Notes under the pieces: generated by a model
The model's input: only the letters and a program-made list of their open reading frames with translations
What the model was told of the DNA's origin: nothing
Database searches by the model: none
Origin: Methylobacterium sp.
GTDB lineage: Bacteria; Pseudomonadota; Alphaproteobacteria; Rhizobiales; Beijerinckiaceae
DNA: 6,922 nucleotides
Direction: 5' to 3'
Assembly (NCBI GenBank): GCA_021154065.1
Contig: JAJKJG010000207.1
Coordinates: 1 to 6,922 of the forward strand
Part shown: piece after piece, positions 1 to 5,920 of the stretch
Layout: each line of letters opens with the position of its first letter
How positions within the stretch are numbered: the stretch's first letter is position 1
Program-made: the position numbers and the translations under genes

Positions 1-1
1 G

Positions 2-118
2 ACCGACGGCTGCGCCGCCTTCTCGCCACCGGTGCACGACACGGCGATCGCGGCGCTTCGCCCGGTGTGCCGCCTCGCGACGGTTGCGGAAGCGAGGGGC
101 GAGGTTCGGCAGGCATGA
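2..118 (+). CDS. 3' end of an unidentified gene (partial, 38 codons)
   Basis: Reading frame 2 is open from the window edge to a TGA at 116-118 and encodes 38 residues ending in EARGEVRQA. The stop overlaps the ATG of the next gene as ATGA, the usual sign of two translationally coupled genes in one operon, which is the main reason to believe this frame. I do not recognise the family from this tail; it contains a short SPPVHDTAIAALRP stretch and no membrane segment. The start and most of the gene lie outside the window. The alternative is that this frame is open by chance in GC-rich DNA and the FAD gene starts further upstream at the GTG at 67. That start would add 16 low-complexity residues (Gly/Arg/Ser-rich) that do not look like part of an oxidoreductase. 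Confidence 0.5.
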   Translation, partial: TDGCAAFSPPVHDTAIAALRPVCRLATVAEARGEVRQA

Positions 119-1530
119 GCGTCCTTCCGGCCGAAGGAGTCTCTTTCGCGGCCGAAGCGCCGGTCGTGATCATCGGAGCCGGCGCCGCCGGACTGACAGC
201 GGCGCTTGCCGCCCGCGCTGGCGGCCTCGATGCGCTCGTGATCGAACGCGACCCTGAGCCGCGCGGCTCGACGGCGCTCTCGGCCGGGCTGATCCCGGCG
301 GCGGGCACGCGCTGGCAGCGAGCGGCGGGCGTCGAGGACAGTGCGCCGGCGTTCGCCGCAGATATCATGGCGAAAGCGCAGGGCGCATCCGACGCCGCTC
401 TCGTCGAGACGGTCTCGCGCGCCGCGGGACCGGCCCTCGAGTGGCTCGCCGACTCCTATGGGCTGCCCATCGGGCTGGTCGACGATTTCCGCTATCCGGG
501 CCACTCCGTGCTCCGCATGCACGGCCTCCCGAGCCGGTCGGGCGCGGAGCTGATGGACCGCTTGCGCGAGGCGGCGGTCTGCGCCGGCGCCGAGCTCGTG
601 TGCGACGCGAATGCGACGGCGCTCTTTGTCCACCGCGACGGCAACGTCGCCGGCCTCGTCGTGCGGCGTCCGGACGGCAGCGAGGAGCATCTCGCGTGCC
701 GCTCCCTGGTCCTTGCCTGCGGCGGCTACGGCGGCGACACGATGCTGGTGTCGCGCCACGTTCCGGAGATGGCGGGCGCGCTCTATTTCGGCCATGCCGG
801 CAATCAAGGGGACGCGCTCCGCTGGGGCGAGGCGCTCGGCGCGGCGACGCGCCATCTCGCCGGCTACCAGGGCCACGGCTCGGTCGCCCACCCGCACGGG
901 ATTCTCATCACCTGGGCGACGATCACCGAAGGTGGCGTTCAGGTGAATGCCGAAGGACGGCGCTTCTCCGACGAAACGAGAGGCTATTCCGAGCAGGCAA
1001 CCGTCGTTCTGGCGCAGCCGGGCGGCATCGCCTGGACCGTGTTCGACGATCGCATCGCCGGGATCGCACGCCAGTTCGAGGATTTCCGTCAGGCGGAAGC
1101 GGCGGGCGCCGTCCTCTCTGCGCAGAACTCGTCCGAGCTGGCGCGACAGGCAGGGCTTCCCGCCGAGGCTCTGGCCGCGACGCTCGACGCCGTCGACCGG
1201 ATGAAGCGCTCCGGCCTGACGGATAGCTTCGGACGGTGCTTCGCCGGCGTGCCGGAGCTCCAGGCGCCGCTCCACGCGGTTCGGGTCACCGGAGCGCTGT
1301 TCCACACCCAAGGCGGGCTGGTGGTGGATCGGAGCGCGCGCGTCCTGCGCCGCGACGGACGGCCGCTGCCGAACCTGTTCGCGGCCGGCGGCGCCGCCTG
1401 CGGCGTCTCGGGCGCGACCGCCGCCGGCTATCTCTCCGGCAACGGCCTCCTCACCGCGATCACTCTCGGGCGCCTTTCAGGCGCCGCGGCGGCACGCCTC
1501 GCCGCCAGCCGAGCTCACGGCTCGGCGTAG
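115..1530 (+). CDS. FAD-dependent oxidoreductase, fumarate reductase/tricarballylate dehydrogenase-like (FAD_binding_2)
   Basis: This 471-aa flavoprotein is predicted to catalyse hydride transfer across a C-C single/double bond of a carboxylate, like soluble fumarate reductase flavoprotein domains, tricarballylate dehydrogenase or ketosteroid dehydrogenases. Visible elements are an N-terminal dinucleotide fold GAGAAGL (residues 21-27), an acidic ribose-binding end IERD shortly after it, LACGGYGG (200-207), and a C-terminal flavin-binding segment rich in Gly (425-443). Two active-site regions of the fumarate reductase family can be matched. RFSDETR (283-289) would place Arg289 at the catalytic arginine, and HTQGG (397-401) matches the family's HTMGG substrate-binding histidine motif. 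There is no signal peptide, haem motif or membrane segment, so it is probably a cytoplasmic single-domain enzyme. The ATG at 115 is chosen because a GAGG lies 10 nt upstream and its ATGA overlaps the preceding stop; the GTG at 67 is the alternative. Its 3' end overlaps the convergent lyase gene by 16 bp. Class is confident; substrate and direction are unknown. Confidence 0.88.
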   Translation: MSVLPAEGVSFAAEAPVVIIGAGAAGLTAALAARAGGLDALVIERDPEPRGSTALSAGLIPAAGTRWQRAAGVEDSAPAFAADIMAKAQGASDAALVETVSRAAGPALEWLADSYGLPIGLVDDFRYPGHSVLRMHGLPSRSGAELMDRLREAAVCAGAELVCDANATALFVHRDGNVAGLVVRRPDGSEEHLACRSLVLACGGYGGDTMLVSRHVPEMAGALYFGHAGNQGDALRWGEALGAATRHLAGYQGHGSVAHPHGILITWATITEGGVQVNAEGRRFSDETRGYSEQATVVLAQPGGIAWTVFDDRIAGIARQFEDFRQAEAAGAVLSAQNSSELARQAGLPAEALAATLDAVDRMKRSGLTDSFGRCFAGVPELQAPLHAVRVTGALFHTQGGLVVDRSARVLRRDGRPLPNLFAAGGAACGVSGATAAGYLSGNGLLTAITLGRLSGAAAARLAASRAHGSA

Positions 1531-2378
1531 CGCTTCTCGAACTCCCAGACGTCGGGAAACCCCATGAGGTCGTGCAGCTGCGCCATCGTATAGGCCGGCA
1601 CCGGCGAACCCTCGGTCGAGCCGTTCTCCTTGAGATACCGGTAGTTCGCGTCCATGGCGGCGCAGGCCACCGCCATGCCGGCCGAGGGATAGATCGCGAT
1701 GGCGAAGCCAAAGCGCTTGAGCTTGGCGGCCGAGACCACCGGGGACTTGCCGGTCGGGACCATGTTGGCGAGGAGCCACGCGTCGATGGAATCGCCCACG
1801 CATCGAAACTCGTCCTCGCTCTCGGGCGCCTCGACGAAGATGATGTCGGCGCCGGCCTGCGCGAAGGCCTTGCCCCGGGCGATCGCCTCGTCGAGGCCGA
1901 GGCCGGTGCGGGCGTCGGTGCGCGCGATGATGAGCGTGTCGGACCGCGTCCGCGCATTCAGGGCGACCTCGATCTTGCGGCACATGTCGCGGGTCGGGAT
2001 CACCCGCCGGTTCGGGGTGTGGCCGCATTTCTTCGGCATCTCCTGATCCTCGATCTGGATCGCCTGCACCCCGGCGGCCTCGTAGCCGCGCACGGTCTCG
2101 CGCACGTTGATCAGCCCGCCGAAACCGGTATCCGCGTCCGCGATCAGCGGCGCCTGGATGGCAGACGCGATGGTGCGGGCCCGGTCGACCATGTCGCGAT
2201 AGGTGACGAGCCCGGCATCGGCGACGCCGAGATGCGAGCCCGATACGCCATAACCGGTCATGTACAGCGCCTTGAAGCCGATGCGGTCGGAAATCCTGGC
2301 CGAGAACATCTCGAAGACGCCGGGAGCCAGGATGAACTCGCCCTTCGCGAGCAGGGCCTTGAGGCGGATGGAGGTCAT
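1515..2378 (-). CDS. Isocitrate lyase/PEP mutase superfamily C-C lyase (2-methylisocitrate lyase-like), operon copy
   Basis: This 287-aa TIM-barrel lyase should cleave a 2-hydroxy or 2-alkyl-3-hydroxy dicarboxylate by a Mg-dependent retro-aldol reaction, as PrpB (2-methylisocitrate lyase) and dimethylmalate lyase do. The active site is complete by comparison with PrpB: YMTG (39-42) for the substrate carboxylate loop, Asp54, DADTGFG (81-87) with metal-linked Asp81 and Asp83, the lyase loop KKCGH (116-120) with catalytic Cys118, ARTDA with Arg153, and Glu183. The CGH loop argues for C-C lyase activity and against phosphoenolpyruvate mutase or phosphonopyruvate hydrolase. The C-terminal helix (GFPDVWEFEKRY) is present, so the chain is full length. 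The ATG follows the permease stop by 13 bp, and that TGA overlaps the Shine-Dalgarno (TGAGGA, about 9 nt before ATG), so it is the last gene of the ABC operon and likely coupled to it. It may act on the imported compound; the exact substrate is unknown. Confidence 0.92.
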   Translation of the reverse strand: MTSIRLKALLAKGEFILAPGVFEMFSARISDRIGFKALYMTGYGVSGSHLGVADAGLVTYRDMVDRARTIASAIQAPLIADADTGFGGLINVRETVRGYEAAGVQAIQIEDQEMPKKCGHTPNRRVIPTRDMCRKIEVALNARTRSDTLIIARTDARTGLGLDEAIARGKAFAQAGADIIFVEAPESEDEFRCVGDSIDAWLLANMVPTGKSPVVSAAKLKRFGFAIAIYPSAGMAVACAAMDANYRYLKENGSTEGSPVPAYTMAQLHDLMGFPDVWEFEKRYAEP

Positions 2379-2391
2379 GCGCGCGATATCC

Positions 2392-3192
2392 TCAAGCGGG
2401 TGCGGTGCCGCGATGCAGCTTGCGATCGAGGGCGAGGAGAACGGAGGAGGCCATGGTGGCGAGCGTGATCAGCAGAAGGGCCAGCGCCATGACCGTCCCG
2501 ACATCGTTCGTCTCCATGGCCTTGACCAGCATGTAGCCGAGCCCGCGCTGGGACGCGAACATCTCGCCGATCAGCGTCCCGAGCAGCGTCAAGGCAAACC
2601 CGAGCCTGAACCCGGAGACGATCTCCGGCACGGTAGCCGGCAGCACGATGCTCCAGGCGGTCTGGACCCCAGACAGGCGCATCGCCTTCGCGGCGCGGAA
2701 ATAGACCTCGCGGATGTTGCGCACGGCGTTCATCGTGAAGACCGCGACCGGGATGATGCCGTGGATCACCCCGAAAGCGATCTTCGCCGAAATGCCAAGG
2801 CCGAAGAGCAGCAGGATCACCGGATAGAGCGTGATCTTCGGGATGGAGTAGAGCGCCACGAGGATCGGTTCGGCGACATCGCCCGAGAGCCGGTGCGCCC
2901 CGAGCACGAGCCCGATGACGAGCCCGCCGGCGAGCGCGATCACAAGTGCCGTCCCGAAGGCGCGGCCGGTTTCCCAGGCGTGACGCGGGAAATCTTCGTC
3001 GGTCATGATTGCCGCGAGCTTGCGCAAGGTCGCGGCCGGCGACGGCATCACCTCATGGCCGAGGCGCCAGCTGCCGAGCTGCCACAACAGAATCATCGCG
3101 ACCATCAGCACCACGATGTCGGCAAGCGCGGTCTTGCGCCGCGCGCCGTCCCGCGTCACCGCCATCGGCTCAACGTCCGCCGCGCCGTGCAT
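2392..3192 (-). CDS. ABC transporter permease, NitT/TauT (SsuC/TauC) family, second membrane subunit
   Basis: This 266-aa inner-membrane permease belongs to a nitrate/sulfonate/taurine-type importer. About six hydrophobic segments are visible, near residues 23-40, 80-98, 108-131, 136-155, 195-212 and 233-255. The cytoplasmic EAA-type coupling loop that docks on the ATPase lies at about 166-185 (RAAKAMRLSG, then IVLP). The short acidic/basic N-terminus is cytoplasmic. The ATG at 3192 overlaps the 3' end of the neighbouring permease gene by 23 bp and is preceded by GGGAG with about 10 nt spacing. An in-frame ATG at 3165, just after the neighbour's stop, is the alternative but has no clear Shine-Dalgarno. 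It is clearly different in sequence from the other permease, which suggests a heterodimeric channel rather than a recent duplication. The lyase gene follows 13 bp downstream. Confidence 0.92.
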   Translation of the reverse strand: MHGAADVEPMAVTRDGARRKTALADIVVLMVAMILLWQLGSWRLGHEVMPSPAATLRKLAAIMTDEDFPRHAWETGRAFGTALVIALAGGLVIGLVLGAHRLSGDVAEPILVALYSIPKITLYPVILLLFGLGISAKIAFGVIHGIIPVAVFTMNAVRNIREVYFRAAKAMRLSGVQTAWSIVLPATVPEIVSGFRLGFALTLLGTLIGEMFASQRGLGYMLVKAMETNDVGTVMALALLLITLATMASSVLLALDRKLHRGTAPA

Positions 3193-3922
3193 AGAGCCTT
3201 TGCTCCCAGGTCCAGAGGATCATGTTGATGGTGCCGACAGTCCCGAAGAGCAGGATCATGAGGCCGTACATCGTCGGATTGTCGAAGGAGTTATAGGCGA
3301 AGGCGATGGCGTGGCCGATGCCGGAGCCCGCTTGCACGAACTCGCCGGCGATCACGCCGATGAAGGAATAGGCGACCGCGAATTTCGCGCCCGTGAAGAG
3401 CCACGGCGCGGCGGCCGGCAGGATCACGCGCAGGAGCGTCTGGCGGCCCGAAAGCCGCATCACCTGCGCCGTGCGCAGGAACGCGCGCGGCACGCGCGAG
3501 AGCCCGTCGAGGGTGTTGATCGCAACCGCCACCACGGCGAAGATGAAGCCGATCGTCACGAGTGGCCATCGGTTCAGTCCGAACAGGACGATGAACACCG
3601 GATAGAACACGAAGGTCGGCACGGCGTAGTAGCTCGCCAGGAACGGATCGAGCGCCCGGCGCAAGCGCGGCAGCCGGTGCAGCAGGACGCCGAGAGCGAA
3701 GCCGGCGACGATCGCGAGCACGAACGACTGCGCGACCGTCAGCAGGGTGGCGAGCACGTCGCCGCGCACGTCCTCGGCGCCGAGCGCCCGAAACGCCCCC
3801 CGCGCCATTTCGCTCGGCGGGATCACCGCGTGCCGGCTGACGAGGCCGAGCCGGCAGGACGCCTCGAGGAGCGCGACGGCGCCGCCGATGACGGCGAGGC
3901 GGATCCATCCCGAGCGGGTCAC
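3170..3922 (-). CDS. ABC transporter permease, NitT/TauT (SsuC/TauC) family, first membrane subunit
   Basis: This 250-aa inner-membrane subunit of the importer has about six hydrophobic spans, near residues 7-24, 57-82, 96-115, 120-138, 180-197 and 218-238. A clear EAA-type loop at 150-169 (RTAQVMRLSG, then ILP) is the surface that engages the Q-loop region of the ATPase. The length fits the BPD_transp_1 domain of SsuC/TauC proteins. The start codon is GTG at 3922, sharing bases with the TGA of the upstream ATPase gene (GTGA). The Shine-Dalgarno before it is weak, so translation is probably coupled to the ATPase. The gene overlaps the second permease by 23 bp at its other end. The order ATPase-permease-permease with overlaps supports fixed stoichiometry of one complex. 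Family assignment is confident; the transported substrate cannot be told from a permease. Confidence 0.92.
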   Translation of the reverse strand: MTRSGWIRLAVIGGAVALLEASCRLGLVSRHAVIPPSEMARGAFRALGAEDVRGDVLATLLTVAQSFVLAIVAGFALGVLLHRLPRLRRALDPFLASYYAVPTFVFYPVFIVLFGLNRWPLVTIGFIFAVVAVAINTLDGLSRVPRAFLRTAQVMRLSGRQTLLRVILPAAAPWLFTGAKFAVAYSFIGVIAGEFVQAGSGIGHAIAFAYNSFDNPTMYGLMILLFGTVGTINMILWTWEQRLYARRGGR

Positions 3923-4722
3923 CGTGCGGAGTCCAGGGCGCGGATGGATTGGTCGCGCAGCGCCGCCCAGATTCGGCCGGTGATGCGGCCGAAGGCAGGA
4001 TCCGCGACGATGCGGCTGTCGCGCTCGGCCGGCCAGCCGGTCTCGACGAGATCGATGAACACACCCGGGCGTGCCGACATCACGCCGACGCGGTCGGACA
4101 GCAGGGTCGCCTCGTCGAGGGAATGCGTGATGAGGAGGATGGTGGCGCCGGTCTCGCGCCAGAGGCGAAGCAGCTCGTCGCCCATGAGCAGCCGGGTCTG
4201 CTGGTCGAGCGCGCCGAAGGGCTCGTCGAGGAGAAGCAGGCGCGGGCGCGTGACGAGGGTGCGGGCGATGCAGACCCGCTGCCGCATGCCGCCGGAGAGC
4301 TGCGCAGGATACGCCCGCGCAAAGGGCATCAGCCCCATGAGCGACAGCGTATGCTCAACCCGCTCGCGGACGTCCGTCTCGGGCAGCCCGGCCCGGCGCA
4401 GCGCGAAGGCGGCGTTGTCGAAAGACGTGAGCCACGGAAAGCTCGCGTCCTCCTGGAACACGACGCCGACGCCGTCCGGCACGCGGCCCGCGACGGCACG
4501 CCCTTCGAAGGTCACCGTGCCCGAGGTTGGGCTCGCAAGCCCGGCAATGACGTCGAGAAGCGTCGACTTTCCGCAGCCGGAGGGCCCGACGACGGAAAAG
4601 AACTCGCCCTGGCGCAGATCGAGGTCGAGGGGGCCTAGCGCATGGACCGGCTTCTGCCCCTCGCCTGCGGGATAGATGCGGGTGACGCCGTGAAGGCGGA
4701 CCTGGATGCCGTCGCTCACCAT
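3919..4722 (-). CDS. ABC transporter ATP-binding protein, NitT/TauT (SsuB/TauB) family
   Basis: This 267-aa cytoplasmic ATPase powers the importer. All nucleotide-binding motifs are present in order: Walker A GPSGCGKST (46-54), Q-loop with Gln90 in VVFQEDASFPWL, signature LSGGMRQR (142-149), Walker B LLLLDE (162-167, catalytic Glu167), D-loop GALD (170-173) and the H-loop His200 in LITHSLDEA. The FPWL stretch after the Q-loop is typical of the SsuB/TauB/NrtD group. The ATG at 4722 is chosen because it puts the first beta strand at the usual distance before Walker A. The frame stays open upstream to 5301, but that part is antisense-like noise out of frame with the binding-protein gene. The preceding ribosome site is modest (GGGTGG about 6 nt upstream) and sits directly beside a hairpin at 4741-4791. 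The gene overlaps the first permease gene as GTGA. Confidence 0.95.
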   Translation of the reverse strand: MVSDGIQVRLHGVTRIYPAGEGQKPVHALGPLDLDLRQGEFFSVVGPSGCGKSTLLDVIAGLASPTSGTVTFEGRAVAGRVPDGVGVVFQEDASFPWLTSFDNAAFALRRAGLPETDVRERVEHTLSLMGLMPFARAYPAQLSGGMRQRVCIARTLVTRPRLLLLDEPFGALDQQTRLLMGDELLRLWRETGATILLITHSLDEATLLSDRVGVMSARPGVFIDLVETGWPAERDSRIVADPAFGRITGRIWAALRDQSIRALDSAR

Positions 4723-4740
4723 CGACGTCCACCCGTTCGA

Positions 4741-4791
4741 GCATCGGTCATGCCGGATGCGACGCGGCGGGCGTCCGGCACCCGCCGATGC
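4741..4791 (-). promoter_or_regulatory. Nested hairpin between binding-protein and ATPase genes
   Basis: An outer 7-bp inverted repeat, gcatcgg (4741-4747) with ccgatgc (4785-4791), encloses an inner one, tgccgga (4751-4757) with tccggca (4774-4780). On the plus strand the inner stem extends to 10 bp with one G-T pair. An alternative 7-bp stem, cggcggg (4765-4771) with cccgccg (4781-4787), competes with it. In the operon transcript the structure ends 18 nt before the ATPase ATG and has no T-run after it, so it does not look like an intrinsic terminator. Its position in the only sizeable gap of the operon suggests a stabiliser of binding-protein mRNA or an attenuator of downstream expression. 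This is inference; chance pairing in GC-rich DNA is the alternative. Confidence 0.5.
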
Positions 4792-4798
4792 GGCGCGT

Positions 4799-4841
4799 GT
4801 CGACGGGCCCCGGCTCCCCGCCTCGCTGCGGCCCGGTCGAC
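4799..4841 (-). promoter_or_regulatory. Second hairpin downstream of the binding-protein gene
   Basis: The arms gtcgacgggcc (4799-4809) and ggcccggtcgac (4830-4841) pair over 11 bp with one bulged G, enclosing a loop of about 20 nt. It lies 36 bp after the binding-protein stop on the minus strand and is followed at once by the nested hairpin at 4741-4791. There is no T-run. It may protect the 3' end of the binding-protein message from exonucleases; this is inferred from position and pairing only. Confidence 0.45.
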
Positions 4842-4877
4842 CACGGCGACTGGGAACAAGCCAGGATTTGCAACAGG

Positions 4878-5849
4878 CTAGGACTTCGGCCGGCGCCGCA
4901 GATCCTCGGGCAGATAGCTCTCGTCGACGACCTTCGACCAGTCGAAGGGCCCGGGCTCGATCGCCTTCACGAGCTGCAGGCCGCGAAGCATCGTCTGCAT
5001 GCCCTCGTAATCGAAATCGCCGGGGCTCCAATAGACGCCCTTCACGGCCAGGATATCGGCGATCGCCGCCTTCGCCTCCGCCGGCGCGATCTTGTACTCC
5101 TTCGCCATGATGGCGGCGGCCTCGTCCGGGTTCTTCTGGATGAACTCGACGCCCTTGCGCCGCGCCTGGATGATGCCGCGGATCAGCTCCGGGTTCTTCT
5201 TGAGGAAATCGGTTCTCACCACCCCGACGGTCTGCATCACGCGGGGCGCCCAGTCGCCGGAATTGAAGACGGCGCGGAAATTGTCCTTCTCCTTCGCCCA
5301 CACCGGCTGCGTCACGTAGGTCATGTCGACGCCGCCCTCGCGCAACGCCGCGACGCCGGCGCCGATGCCGCCGACCGAGCGGCGCTCCACTTGGCCGGTC
5401 AGCCCGTTGTCGTCGAGCATCATGGTGGTGATCATGTCCGTGACGGATTTGGGGCTCGAATAGCCGAGCTTCTTGCCCTTCAGGTCCTGCACGCTCTTGA
5501 TGCGCTCGTCACCCTTCTTGGTGATCCACACCTGGTCGGCGACGCTCGCCACGCCGGCATGGACGATCGTCAGCTCGAGCCCCTGCTGGGCCGCCGCGAT
5601 CACGGCCGGCAGCGCCACTTCCCCATAAGGAAGCTCGGAGGCGAGCGCATTGCGCACCGTCGTGCCGCCGCCGGCCTAGGTGAGGAAGCCGGTGACGTCG
5701 AGACCGATCTCCTTGAAGTACCCCTTCTCCCGGGCAATCGCGTAGGGCACGCCGTACATGCCGGTGCCGAAATGGGTGACATTGAGCTCGACCGCCCCGG
5801 CGGCGCTCGTCAGGGCGAGTGCGAAAGCGGCCGCAAAACCGAATTTCAT
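4878..5849 (-). pseudogene. NitT/TauT-type ABC substrate-binding protein (NMT1/TauA-like), interrupted by an in-frame TAG
   Basis: Read through one stop, this is a 323-residue periplasmic binding protein, the normal length for the NMT1/SsuA/TauA family, and the importer's substrate receptor. The start is ATG 5849 with a strong GGAGGAG 9 nt upstream. Residues 1-19 form a signal peptide (MKFGF, then Ala/Leu-rich, AGA at 17-19 as likely cleavage site). VTHFGTGMYGVPYAIAREKG (24-43) and GYFKEIGLDV (43-52) are typical of lobe 1. Codon 58 (5676-5678) is TAG. The frame then continues with AGGGTTVRNALA (59-70), the family's Gly/Thr-rich ligand-loop region, and a full two-lobe protein ending at TAG 4878-4880. 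A one-base change from TCG (Ser) would explain the stop. A shorter ORF from GTG 5657 (259 aa) would lack the signal peptide and first strands and could not work as a periplasmic receptor. It is first in the operon, with a 155-bp gap to the ATPase gene. The alternatives are a sequencing error or stop read-through. Family is confident; functional status is not. Confidence 0.88.
5676..5678 (-). other. In-frame amber codon (TAG) in the binding-protein gene
   Basis: Plus-strand bases cta read TAG on the minus strand, in frame with both the signal-peptide portion (5849-5679) and the rest (5675-4878). No frameshift is needed to join the two halves. The flanking residues are GFLT before and AGGGTTVRN after. 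A serine (TCG) is the likeliest original codon by one substitution. Confidence 0.9.
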
Positions 5850-5920
5850 CCGCACGATCTCCTCCGTTTGCTAGGGTTGGCGGCGTTCGCCGCGCGCTCT
5901 CACCAGTTCAGGGTATCGAT
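5850..5920. promoter_or_regulatory. Divergent intergenic region with a GC dyad (candidate operator)
   Basis: Only 71 bp separate the starts of the ABC operon (minus) and the second lyase (plus), so promoters for both directions must overlap or lie inside the coding starts. No convincing -35/-10 pair was found by eye. A perfect dyad, gcggcg-tt-cgccgc, occupies 5880-5893 near the middle and could be a regulator site or a hairpin. The plus-strand lyase has AGGG at 5910-5913. No regulator gene is visible in the window. Confidence 0.4.
5859..5865 (-). promoter_or_regulatory. Shine-Dalgarno of the binding-protein gene
   Basis: GGAGGAG lies 9 nt before the ATG at 5849, the strongest ribosome site in the window. 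It fixes the start of the interrupted gene and shows that the stop at codon 58 lies inside a properly initiated reading frame. Confidence 0.8.

Noticed and set aside
1515..2378. Phosphonate metabolism (PEP mutase or phosphonopyruvate hydrolase) as the function of the lyases
   Set aside because: Both proteins carry the K-K/R-C-G-H lyase loop with its catalytic cysteine, which the C-P acting members of the superfamily lack. No other phosphonate genes are present.
1236..2468. Long plus-strand open frame (410 codons) antisense to the operon lyase and running out of the FAD gene in another frame
   Set aside because: It is Arg/Gly/His-rich with no domain signal, and both overlapped genes are complete, recognisable enzymes. 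It is a GC-rich shadow frame.
3005..4675. Plus-strand open frame of 556 codons, the longest in the window
   Set aside because: It lies opposite the two permeases and the ATPase, whose motifs are unmistakable. Its product is low-complexity Arg/Glu/His-rich sequence without any fold signature.
4723..5301. N-terminal extension of the ATPase frame up to 5301
   Set aside because: This stretch is out of frame with the binding-protein gene on the same strand and encodes Arg/Gly-rich sequence. The ABC domain begins properly at ATG 4722.
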